Part shown: positions 55,601 to 64,000 of the stretch, piece after piece
Layout: the number at the start of each line of letters is the position of its first letter
How positions within the stretch are numbered: position 1 is the first letter of the stretch
NCBI GenBank assembly: GCA_029204225.1
Contig: CM055094.1
Location: 67,232,536-67,296,535, forward strand
Reading direction: 5' to 3'
Length of the DNA stretch: 64,000 nucleotides
DNA from: Diphasiastrum complanatum
Taxonomy: Eukaryota; Streptophyta; Lycopodiopsida; Lycopodiales; Lycopodiaceae
Translations under genes and position numbers: made by a program
Notes under the pieces: generated by a model
What the model was told of the DNA's origin: nothing
The model's database searches: none
Seen by the model: only the letters and a program-made list of their open reading frames with translations

Positions 55601-58600
55601 TCTCCCTTAATGTGGATCCTGAAAAACTTTGATCTTCAGATTAAATCTGAGATGTTTCTCCTTCGATAAAGCCTTCGTGAAGTAATCTGCTGCCATGAAA
55701 TTTGTCCTACAGAAAACCAATGCTACTTCCTTGCTATGCACTTTCTCTCTAAGGTAATGATACCTGATTTTGATATGTTTGCTTCGAGAATGAAATCTCG
55801 AATTGAGAGATAGCGCTATTGTGCTTTGATTGTCACAATAGATTGTTGTTGGAAGTGGTTGTGCAAGGTTGATATCTGCAAGCAGGCGCCTTAGCCAAAT
55901 CGCCTCCTTGGTAGCATTCGTGGCAGCTATGTATTCCGATTCCGTTGATGATAATGCCACTGAGGTCTGCTTTCGGCTGTTCCAAGAGATTGGGCCGTGG
56001 TTGTATAAAAATACAAATCCAGAACTTGATCTTCTGGTATCGACATCTCCTGCCCAATTGCATCTATGTAGGCTTCAAGAATATTGGCAGATTTCAAGAA
56101 TATAATGTTGCCTCCATAGCAAATGCCGAGGTGTTTCGTTGCTTGGATGTACTTCATGACCATTGTTAGTGCTTTCCAATGGGTTGGGCCTGGATTCGTG
56201 GGCCTGGGTTCGACAGGAACTGGCTAAGTGAACTAATTGAGTATGCAAGGTCTGGTCATGTGCAGATCATTGCGTACATCAATGAGCCGATGATGGAGTG
56301 AAACGGGTATCACTTCATTTCCTCCTTTTCTGCCTCAATTTGAGGAGACTGTTCCTTCGATAGCTTTAGTCCAGGGTCGAGTGGAAAGTAACTTGGTTTG
56401 CAGTTGGCCATTCCATACTTTTCAAGCACGTTGGTGAGATATCGTTGCTGACTGATAAAAATCAGTCTGCTGGGTCGATCTCGATGGATTTGGATTCTGA
56501 GACAATAGTGGGCTGGACCCATGTCAGTCATCTTGTACTCCTAGGCCAACATGCATTTTGTTTCCTTCATCGGATTCAAATCATTACTGAATAATAGGGT
56601 ATCATCTACATAGAGAGTGATGATGATGAAGAAATCTGATACAGATTCGAGTCCGCTGAGTTTGGAATGAAACCATTCTCAATTAGAAATGCGTTGATTT
56701 TCTGAAACCAGGCTCTGGGTGACTGTTTTAGCCCGTAAAGAGCCTTGTGGATTTTGCACACAAGGTGTTGTTGCTTGTTGTTGAGTTTGTATCCCTCTGG
56801 CGGCGACATATAGATTTCCTCTTCAATAGTTCCGTTGAGGAAAGCGGTCTGGACATCCATCTGGTGGACTTCAAGGTCTGCTGTGGCTGCAAAGGAGAGG
56901 AGTAAGCGGATTGAAGCATGTTTGACAACTGGGCTGAAGTTTTCAGAATAGTCCAGATTTGGAATCTGGGAAAAGCCTTTGGTGACTAGCCTGGCCTTGT
57001 AGCGATTTAGCCTTCCTTCAGCGTCGTACTTCGCCTTGAATATCCATTTGCATGGAATTGGGTTTCGGTCCTTTGGCAACTCAATGACTGTCCATGTTTG
57101 ATTCTCTATCAGAGAATCGAATTCGGTGTCCATCACTGCTTTCCACTGGTCAGCATTAGGAGTAGACATAGCCTCAGAAATGGTGGTTGGTTCCTACACA
57201 AAGTAGCAGGCCGGGTCATCCATAAATCTGGATGGAGGTTGTCTTGACCAGTTCGACCTTCTGGGTGGCGCTTCGGTCCTCTGATGTGGATTGACTCGTT
57301 AAGGTTCTGACTCATTGTCAGAGTCAAAGTCGCTTTTCTACAGTTGAATCCCTAGATCAGAATTTAGGTGTTTGATCCTTGGGTCGGATTTTTCAGCAGA
57401 TTTCCCCTTGTGGTCGATGAACTGGCTTTCCACAAAAATGACATCTCTACTGGTGAAAGCCTTCTCGGTATCCAGATTGTAGAGCTTGTATGCCTTGTGA
57501 TCTGGAGAATAGCCGATGAAAATCGTTTTTCTACTTTTGTCATCCAGCTTCTTTCTTAGATCTTCATGGATCTGAGCGTAAGCTATGCATACTTGGCATT
57601 TTCGATGAGTGTCCGATTCTTCCTTTCAGCTACACCATTGGACTGAGGTGAGTAGCTTGTTGTATATTGTTGATGTATTCCGCTGGCCTTGTAGAACTCC
57701 TTGAATTTTGTGGAGATATACTCTCCCACTCCATCTGTGCGTAGAGCTTTGATCTTCGTCTAAGTCTAACTTTCAGCAGACACCTTGAACTGCTTGAAGA
57801 ACTTGAATGCTTCGGATTTGTTCTTCAGAAAGTAAGTAGAGTCCTTCGTGAGAAGTCTCGATGAAAGTTAGGAAATAGAGAGCTCCCCCCATCGAAGCAG
57901 TCTGCATCCGGCCACAAATGTCGCTATGTAAAAGGTCTAGCAAGCCCCTGAAAGTATGAATTGAGTCTGAAATGAAAGGGCTTCTAGCATGTTTGCTGAT
58001 AATACAGCTTTCGCATAGAGAAGTTGGCTTGCTGACTGAAGACAGATCTTGTATTAGACTCTGAGCTGACATTTTTGCTTAATACTGTTGAAGTTAAGAT
58101 GGCCAAGTCTGAAATGCAAAGCATATCAGTTGATTCAGAATTGGCTGTGTGAAGAGCTTGACTATTAGAAGAGTAGCAGTGGCTGAGTTTGTACAGATAG
58201 TCGCTTCTTCGTCCAAAGGTTAGAACCTTTCGGGATTTGTCAAGAATGGTGCAGCCGTCTGTATCGAATTCGGCCCTCCGACCTCAATCAGTGATTCTGC
58301 TAGCTGAGAACAGATTCTTGGTCAGATTTGGAACGTGGAGAACGTTGGACAGCAACTTGAAATTCGACTCTGACTGTTCCTTCGATTAAATGAGATGAGT
58401 TGTCTCCAAGTTACACAATTTGAGTGCGAGTGAATGACTTGTAGTCCTTGAACCAGTCGCAATGGTGAGTCATGTGTTGAGTTGGTCCGGAATCTAGATA
58501 CCAGGAATCGATATCCTGTTGTTCTCCGACTTTGGTCATGAACGCTGCCTCATCTTCATCTTGTTGCTGGATTGAGTGACTGGTTGTCGCACTATGTGCT

Positions 58601-61032
58601 TGTTGTTGGAACTGTTTCTTCTTTTCGTTGTTGTACTTCAAAGTTCGGCAGTCCTTGATTTTGTGGCCAGTCCTCTTATAGTATCTGCAGAATAGTTTTT
58701 GCACTGGTTGGAACGATGAAGAGGTTGAATTCGATCCTGAACCAAAATTTGGTCCAAACTGCATGTTGCTCTTCTTGTTAGTATATCCTGACTTTGTAGA
58801 TCTCTTGGATCCAAACTTCTGATATTTTGAATATAGAGCCGATCTTCAGCCTGAGGAGGATGCAGATCTTCTGATCTCCTCTTGTAGGAGCAGCGAAATT
58901 ACTCTTGACAGAGTAAGGTGTTCTTGGGTCGAAATCGCCATGACCCAATTTTCGTAGGCTTTACGTAGACTCGATAATAGAGTCATGAGAGCATCAAAAT
59001 CTTCTATGACTGAGCCAGTTGCAGTCATTTGCTCCATAAGATTTTTGAAAGTGTTTAGGTGTCTCGAAACACTCTGCGTCAGCCATTCTCATAGTGAAGA
59101 ATTTCTTCCTCAAGTGTAGCTTGGAAGTCACATCCCTGATATCGTAGAGGGTTGCTAGGACGTCCCATGCATCCTTAGCAATCTGAGCAACACGTCTGAG
59201 TATCCTTGATGTTGAGGGTGATCATGGCAAATGCTTTGCCATCTCTCAGTCTCCACTTGGTGATGATGGCTGCATCACCTTCTGATTTGAGATCTGTGCC
59301 ATCAACGATGTCCCACAGTTCTTTGGCTAGTAGTATGACCCTCATCTTGAATTTCCAGAGATGGTAGTTATCTCCAATGAGTTTGTCAATGAGAGATGAA
59401 CTAGAAGACGGATCCATTTTGGTTGAGCAAGATCGTTGGTAGAAACAACGATGTCGGAATATTCTTGGCTGCGCGCTTGCTTGAAAAACGTCTTGATAGA
59501 AACAAGACTGATAATCCACGGTAGAAATGCAGATTACTGAACTGCCCGCTCTGATACCATGTCGCAAAACTGTGGGACTGTCAGCGAGAGCTTTGAGCGT
59601 TGGCGTGTAGGAACAGAAGTGTGCAGCAGAAATATTCAGGATGAATGATTCATACAAATGCGCAATAGTACAAAACAATAGTGAGACATGACTTGCACTC
59701 TTATTAATATCAAACGTGAGTACAATTGCTTGAAGTGATAATTTTAGCTTGGTTGAGCGTGATAACGCTGGCTATAGAAACTCTTATTGATCTAATTAAC
59801 TTGATTCTCATGATTATACTAATCAGTGAGTTGATTATATATTACAAGTGTCTTGCTTAAAGAAAATATCTTTACAAGCATTAAATGTTATCTTCTGTAT
59901 TTATCACAACCTCCTTGTATCTGTGACTGTATGTACAAAGTAGGTAACCGTCACTGGGATATTTTGCATGTCGGGTAACTCCAGACGATTTTAGGTCTGC
60001 TAAAGTCGGTTTGCCACTGGAGCGAAAAATGCCGAAAGGGAGAAGGTGCAAAAAAATGCGAAGGTCTGACAAAATGTAGTCGGACTTCAACTGTTTTCAG
60101 GATGCTCATTACTTGGATGATACTAAGGCTGAGCATAGAAAAAATCTAACAGCATCAAGGCCCAAGTCATAAAGTCTATGGATAACTGAATAATAATTGC
60201 GTAATGGGCCCAAATACTAGAGTCACTTGGTGGTTGGAGCTACAGCTCATTAGACATCTATGTTTTGAAAGAGGTTAGAGATTTGATACAATGGGAAGCA
60301 AAATGCACGATATATGGCTCATTGACTGAACAATAAATAAATCTGTCCAGTGAATACATGAAATATTTGAATGGCTTAAAAGCAATCAGGATAAAAAGGA
60401 ACTCGGCACAGATGGAAAAGCCAAGTAGCTATCACCAATTTTGGCATCCAAATGTTACGCCTTCCCTAGTAGTATCTGTAATAATGATCATACAAGAAGG
60501 GGGGAGGCCAAAATTTAATCTGAATAGAACAACATAAAAGGTGTAGATCAAGTTTAATAGGCATGAAGCTTGCAAAAATAAGCTTCACAAATTTTGAAAA
60601 AATCCATAGCCCCTATAACCCTTGCATGCTGTGGACGATTTGGGAGTTTAAGAACAATAGTAAACTAATACAGTGGCAAACAAGAGGCTATACAACTAAT
60701 GAAATGCCATCGCGCAGGTGTTCCATGCAACCCTCACAAAGTATGAAGTTTCAATGATAGTGAGGAATGTCTATAGATGCGGAAATTTCCATGTTCATAC
60801 TCTGCATGCTATATTATAGAACGTATGTAATCATGTAACTAACATTACAAGAGTGTTTCAATACAATTTTTGGGAGTAGAAGACTTGAAGGTTCATGTTG
60901 TAACAGTCTATGCTGGAAACAGACTCTGCTCTCAAAAAATCTTCTTGTACTTACAAGGTCAAGCACATCTTTGAGAGCCTCCACGTTGAAAGTGAATCCC
61001 TTGCGTGGCAGCAACCATGGTAATTCAGATTT
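52672..61032 (-). CDS. TROL: TROL, thylakoid rhodanese-like protein (last six exons)
   Basis: Six exons on the minus strand, all phase 0 with GT-AG borders: 61,032-60,955, 53,961-53,887, 53,699-53,625, 53,478-53,398, 53,228-52,956 and 52,719-52,672 (209 residues and stop). They encode KSELPWLLPRKGFTFNVEAL, the transmembrane stretch TLGVAAAAGVGLLVFSE, LQLLGTAAVVQLFVKKLLFA, then DRKKTLKELQTFLDTKVAPK and ELVDELK, a Ser/Ala/Glu-rich linker, and the end SPYPRYADLKPPSSPTPSRP. This follows Arabidopsis TROL (VAPKELVDELKEIGKALLP; PDLKPPSSPMPSQP). The C-terminal Pro/Ser motif (ITEP) binds ferredoxin-NADP+ reductase at the thylakoid. The transit peptide and rhodanese domain must lie beyond 64,000. The first intron shown is 7.0 kb and contains copia D. 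Confidence 0.93.
55325..55599 (-). repeat. 3' LTR of copia D, truncated (275 bp)
   Basis: Starts right after the polypurine tract. It retains extra short repeats (gaaggtgcgaa, gaagtgcgaac, gaaggtccgac on the plus strand) absent from the 5' LTR, and ends abruptly in intron-like DNA. Confidence 0.88.
55607..58764 (-). pseudogene. copia D nucleocapsid-protease-integrase-RT-RNase H, broken
   Basis: 58,764-58,411 has a zinc-knuckle remnant (CRYYKRTGHKIKDCR) and protease start WYLDSGPTQHMT. 58,072-57,773 has CESCIISKHARSPF and LHSDICG (integrase zinc region and first catalytic Asp). Near 57,640-57,600 the minus strand reads NGVAERKNRT, the integrase Glu region. 57,169-56,606 is reverse transcriptase with CKWIFKAKYDAEG, FSPVVKHASIR, QMDVQTAFLNG and KALYGLKQSPRAWFQK; YVDD follows a break near 56,610. 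55,960-55,607 is RNase H with STESEYIAA, CDNQSTIAL, HSRSKHIKIRYH and ADYFTKALS. Multiple stops. Confidence 0.9.
58765..59417 (-). pseudogene. copia D gag, frameshifted
   Basis: ATG at 59,417 starts MDPSSSSSLIDKLIGDNYHL, then WKFKMRVILLAKELWDIVDG, a typical copia gag N-terminus. The frame breaks near 59,175 (stop after DTQTCCSDC). A later piece, 59,037-58,846 (TATGSVIEDFDALMTLLSSL), continues gag in another frame towards the nucleocapsid. Confidence 0.85.
59560..60151 (-). repeat. 5' LTR of copia D (592 bp)
   Basis: Begins TGTTAG and ends ...CA next to the primer-binding site. The first 200 bases match the 3' LTR at 55,325-55,599 apart from one internal gap. TATA-like 'tgtaatatataatc' lies near 59,850. 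Confidence 0.92.
60152..60954. other. intron sequence of TROL, no further feature
   Basis: Between the 5' LTR of copia D and the VLDL exon. The plus open frame at 60,563-60,757 has no coding signature. Confidence 0.4.
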
Positions 61033-61063
61033 CTGTTCACTTGAGAACAGGAAAAAATTAAAA

Positions 61064-61065
<2 letters not shown>

Positions 61066-61131
<66 letters not shown>
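61066..61131. repeat. (CT)n microsatellite, about 66 bp
   Basis: Perfect ct/tc tract in the TROL intron, about 35 bases from the upstream splice acceptor of the KSELPW exon. On the TROL strand it reads (GA)n. Confidence 0.97.
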
Positions 61132-61134
<3 letters not shown>

Positions 61135-62050
61135 CTAGCTATGGTGATGATTTGCTACATAGTGAGTGTTGTGTGTGATGATTACTACTAACGAGGATAA
61201 GACTCGATGGTAATGGTCTCCTATTTTCCTTAGAAATTGATATCAGAGCTTTGGTTGCAAGAGAAGCAAGTTTTAGAGAACAAAAATCGGTAGAGAAAAG
61301 TTGGTGCTACTTTTGGGGTCAAGAGTCCTTTTTGAGCACAACAAGGCTCAACAGAAAGCTAACAAGCCATACAAAGCTATTTGTAGAATTAGAGCAAGTA
61401 TTTTCGTCAAGTGTAGAGAAAATAGCACCTACATGTCAGGAAAATTGCAAAGTGAGGATTTCATGACAGAAAATCGCTCGATGTGAAGGTGTTTCTTTGT
61501 AAAACAGTTTGGGAATTGATCAACGGAGTCTTAGTGACATTGCTAAGCCAAACATAGCATCAGACAGCACGTAAATTGCCTCACCAGAGTGCAAGAACTC
61601 TCTTATCATAGAATTGGTAAAATATCTAGCTTTTTCATATTTGAAACTCTCTAGAATTGCCTATAGAAGACCAAATCACTCACGATAAAGCATGACTAAC
61701 TCCCAAAGGACTAAGCAAAGTCACAAACGGCTTCAAAAATGGTGGAGAGCAGAGAAAGTTGCAGAAGCTTGATTCTTTCATGCTTTTTTTACTATCATAG
61801 TTTCTGAAGGCGGTTGAGAGTAATTTCTCCATGGAATCTCTTGTTCCTTGGCTTGATTCTTCTTTCTAAGGGCGCGCCTAGAGGAAACTTCAATTCGCAT
61901 AAAAAAGGAGTAACATTAGTTGTTAGAGCCCAGTCCAACTCTAACATGATCTCAGTATGATCGGTCACCAAAAGAAACACCTGACCCAAGTTGGGACAGG
62001 AGTATCACAAGTCATAACCCAGTGCAACCACCCAACAAGCTACCAGAGAA

Positions 62051-62240
62051 GCGGAGTATTGTGCCCTAGCCGTCAGCATGTGATGTGAAGCTAGCCAACA
62101 AGTAGCCACAATGACCATGTGGGCCATAGGTTCCTGGCGGAGTATTGTGACCATTTGGACCCTAGCCGTCAGCGTGTGATGTGAAGCTAGCCAATAAGTA
62201 GCCACAATGACCATGTGGGCCATAGGTCCCTGGTGGGGCA
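62051..62240 (+). repeat. 96-bp tandem duplication
   Basis: Two copies of a unit with gcggagtattgtg, ccctagccgtcagc(a/g)tgtg, atgtgaagctagccaa and agtagccacaatgaccatgt. The left copy lacks a 10-base piece (accatttgga) after 'gtattgtg'. It lies in the putative interior of the right-end LTR element. The unit is GC-richer than its surroundings. Confidence 0.9.
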
Positions 62241-63399
62241 TGCAAGTGGTACCCTATGAGTCACTCCGTATGTAGAAAGAATAGCCAGTTTTGGAGAGAG
62301 ACAATGTCAAAAAAACACTATATTTTGTCCTTTCTCTTAAGATTTGGTAGGAAGACCAAGGCTGGTGGATTCAATTTGTGGCAGCCTACATAAATTTTTG
62401 CTTGGGCAAGAGTCTGATTTTTGCAAGGGCAGCATCTTTTGAGCAGGGACAATACTTGTTTTAGGGTAGTGTGCACGTATTCAAGAGGAAAAATGCTCAT
62501 ATCTTTACCTACAAGCAGCAAAATTGGAGAGTTTAAGGCCACCTTCCCAAGCCTAAATTGCTCCCTATAGAGAGGCCAGCTATGTTTTGGTTTGCAATCC
62601 AATTTTTGAGCATTTTTAGGGGTCTTGGAGTTGAAGATTTATTAAACTTCGGTTTTTTAACCTTTGAGCCTAGAATTTGGCACAAAGAGAGGGCAACCTA
62701 ATGCGGATATACCTTCAGCAATTTTTCAGATCTAATTGCAAGCAAGTTACATCCAATTTGGGAGTGTTTTTCAACTATTTTGAATCTGAAAGTCTGAAAT
62801 TTTGCGGCAGCCCCTGTACTTACGGTTTTTTGAAGGCTAAACACTGATCTATCATGTTTGAATGTTAATTGGAAGTGCGTGTACTACATCAGTCTTCAAG
62901 ACGAGGGAATAATCAGTCCTCAAGACAAGGGAATAATCTACAGTTTATGAAATGCTTCTGTAAAAATTTTCTTCTTTCTAAGTGAAAATCGTACTTTTGT
63001 ACTTTGTTCAAAAATCATTCTTTTTTGGTTTTACTTCCCATATTGTTCTTCACTATGGGTGGCAATCTGATGGACATCTCTGTTAGCCACCTTTTGCACT
63101 CCAATCACAACCTCATAACCCTAATCATCCTATGTTTAAATGACCGTAATCCAAGTACAATTAGGGAAAATTTGCCTGCCGATACTCCATCCATGCAACC
63201 TCGCATGGATAGTATGGAGAAGAACATGCCAGAGATGAGAATAATGCATGTATGAAGGGTAAGGGTAACTATGAATCCTCATCTCAGTACCCTCCATCTT
63301 ATCCTTCACATGTCTATCTTCTAGCACCTTATCATGAAGCTAAGGATATTAAGCCTACTCACTTTTCTAGCAATCCTCCCCAATGTACTATGTTGTAGA

Positions 63400-63949
63400 T
63401 CAATGGTTGCACGGAGAAAATATTTCACTTGAAGCAAGCCCCATGCAACGATAATTGGCATTTTCGTAAGGCAGCTTACCATTTTATTAATGTTGTTGAT
63501 AGGTGATGGCGCAAGTTATTAACGTCAAATCAATGCCCAAGCACTTGGTTTGATTTCAAGCCAGCCTTCAAAGCTCAGTTCATTCCTCCACACGAGCATG
63601 TATGTGTGACGGATGCTTGGTTTTTGCAATGTCAAAGGCATTACAGTGTGCACGAAAATGCTAATAAGTATAGAGAGAGATGATTACCAAAATCTTTGAG
63701 GAGATTGTAGAGTGGCTTGTGGTGCACAAGTTTATTTTCAGCCTTTGTGAAGAGTTGAGGTATCTTGTTCTCAATGGGGGTTGCACGATGCTGGACGAGG
63801 CAATTGCAGCAACACTCAAGTTCAAAGGTAATGAGTGCAAAAGGGCTGAATCTGGAGGTCCTAGTGAGCCCCAAAAGAAGGGTTCACAGAAGTCTAATCA
63901 AGCTAGTCAAAAGGATTTCTTTCAAAAGGAGCCTATCCAAATGCAATAA
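63400..63949 (+). pseudogene. gypsy-type gag, frameshifted
   Basis: The retrotransposon gag domain is read in two frames that meet near 63,680. The pattern W..F...F...FIP...D.....L.Q..-SV..N...YR followed by F.....LR..VLNGG...LDEAI is typical of plant gypsy capsid proteins. A stop (tga at 63,505-63,507) and the frame change show decay. No CCHC knuckle is reached before the window end. Confidence 0.6.
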
Positions 63950-64000
63950 ACTTTGCAATGCAAGTCAGAATTTCCTATGGCTCGTCGTGCATACCAAAAG

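Larger units (their letters stand above)
55325..60151 (-). mobile_element. Ty1/copia retrotransposon D in TROL intron, 3' LTR truncated
   Basis: Same strand as TROL. 5' LTR 60,151-59,560 starts TGTTAGATTTTTTC and ends gcgaca. The primer-binding site TGGTATCAGAGCGGGC (59,559-59,544) is a canonical initiator tRNA-Met match. Gag, protease, integrase, reverse transcriptase and RNase H follow. The polypurine tract aagggagag precedes the 3' LTR start at 55,599. The 3' LTR matches the first part of the 5' LTR only to 'gatattttgc' (55,325-55,340) and then diverges, so its last 370 or so bases are deleted. The 5' LTR lacks about 75 bases of gaaggtgcgaa-type repeats kept in the 3' copy. No target duplication can be tested. 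Confidence 0.92.
53962..60954 (-). other. TROL intron (7.0 kb) hosting copia D
   Basis: The donor gacctt|gtaagt follows the VLDL exon and the acceptor tttttatag|gaaaat precedes the ENTSVVP exon. Copia D occupies 55,325-60,151. A C-rich run (10 C, then cttcccccctcctttccccg) is at 54,400-54,428. The minus frame at 54,937-55,206 has no known product. Confidence 0.88.
61237..64000 (+). mobile_element. 5' half of an LTR retrotransposon inside the next TROL intron
   Basis: TTGATATCAGAGCTTTGG at 61,237-61,254 is close to the initiator tRNA-Met primer-binding site, so an LTR should end just left of it; its borders could not be found. At 63,480-63,950 plus-strand frames encode a gypsy-type Gag: CPSTWFDFKPAFKAQFIPPH, LQCQRHYSVHENANKYRER, then after a frameshift LCEELRYLVLNGGCTMLDEA and a Lys/Gln-rich tail ending at 63,948. 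The element runs off the right edge and is antisense to TROL. No rhodanese exon of TROL was found in this stretch. Confidence 0.5.

Noticed and set aside
1-64000. tRNA or rRNA genes, CRISPR arrays, prokaryotic operons or prophage
   Set aside because: No cloverleaf with plant A and B boxes, no rRNA-like block and no spaced short repeats were seen while reading both strands; a tRNAscan-SE run would be needed to exclude tRNA genes firmly.

Overview
This is nuclear DNA of a land plant. It has GT-AG introns, low gene density, AT-rich intergenic DNA with long (CT)n, (GA)n and (TA)n tracts, many Ty1/copia and Ty3/gypsy pieces, and two conserved plant genes. Several repeat families here look like ones I associate with seed-free plants (bryophytes, lycophytes, ferns), but the species cannot be fixed from the sequence alone.

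Layout. 1-3.3 kb: a decayed copia element (A) entering from the left edge. 3.4-4.5 kb: an unrecognised frameshifted coding remnant, then a short copy of an unnamed intron-containing repeat family ('family X'). 5.6-6.0 kb: an isolated LTR, then minisatellites. 7.1-7.3 kb: a fragment resembling a plastid dicarboxylate translocator. 7.6-10.9 kb: a second, 5'-truncated copia (B), sister to A. 11.0-14.7 kb: a copia integrase scrap, an unidentified decaying segment and the longer decayed copy of family X (minus). 17.3-17.75 kb: a decayed NRT2 nitrate transporter fragment (minus). 20.2-32.9 kb: a complete gene for an ATXR5/6-type histone H3K27 monomethyltransferase (plus; PHD, PIP box, SET). Its 8.7-kb second intron holds a full-length copia (C, 25,490-30,552) with paired LTRs and a 5-bp target-site duplication. 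33-47.5 kb: gene-poor DNA with an LTR plus primer-binding site, a 143-bp foldback, minisatellites, and a tandemly duplicated unrecognised coding-like module at 43.2-44.5 kb. 47.8-50.3 kb: a MULE-like transposase remnant and a gypsy integrase fragment, both minus. 52.7-61.0 kb: the last six exons of TROL, the thylakoid rhodanese-like protein that anchors ferredoxin-NADP+ reductase (minus). Its roughly 7-kb intron holds copia D on the same strand, and the next intron upstream holds the 5' half of another LTR element, running off the right edge.

The two host genes are unrelated in function: one acts on chromatin in the nucleus, the other in thylakoid electron transfer. What they share is structure: small well-spliced exons separated by introns enlarged by LTR retrotransposons. 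No RNA genes, CRISPR arrays or prokaryotic features were seen. All exon limits were set by eye from splice consensus, reading frame and similarity remembered from the families; no search was run.
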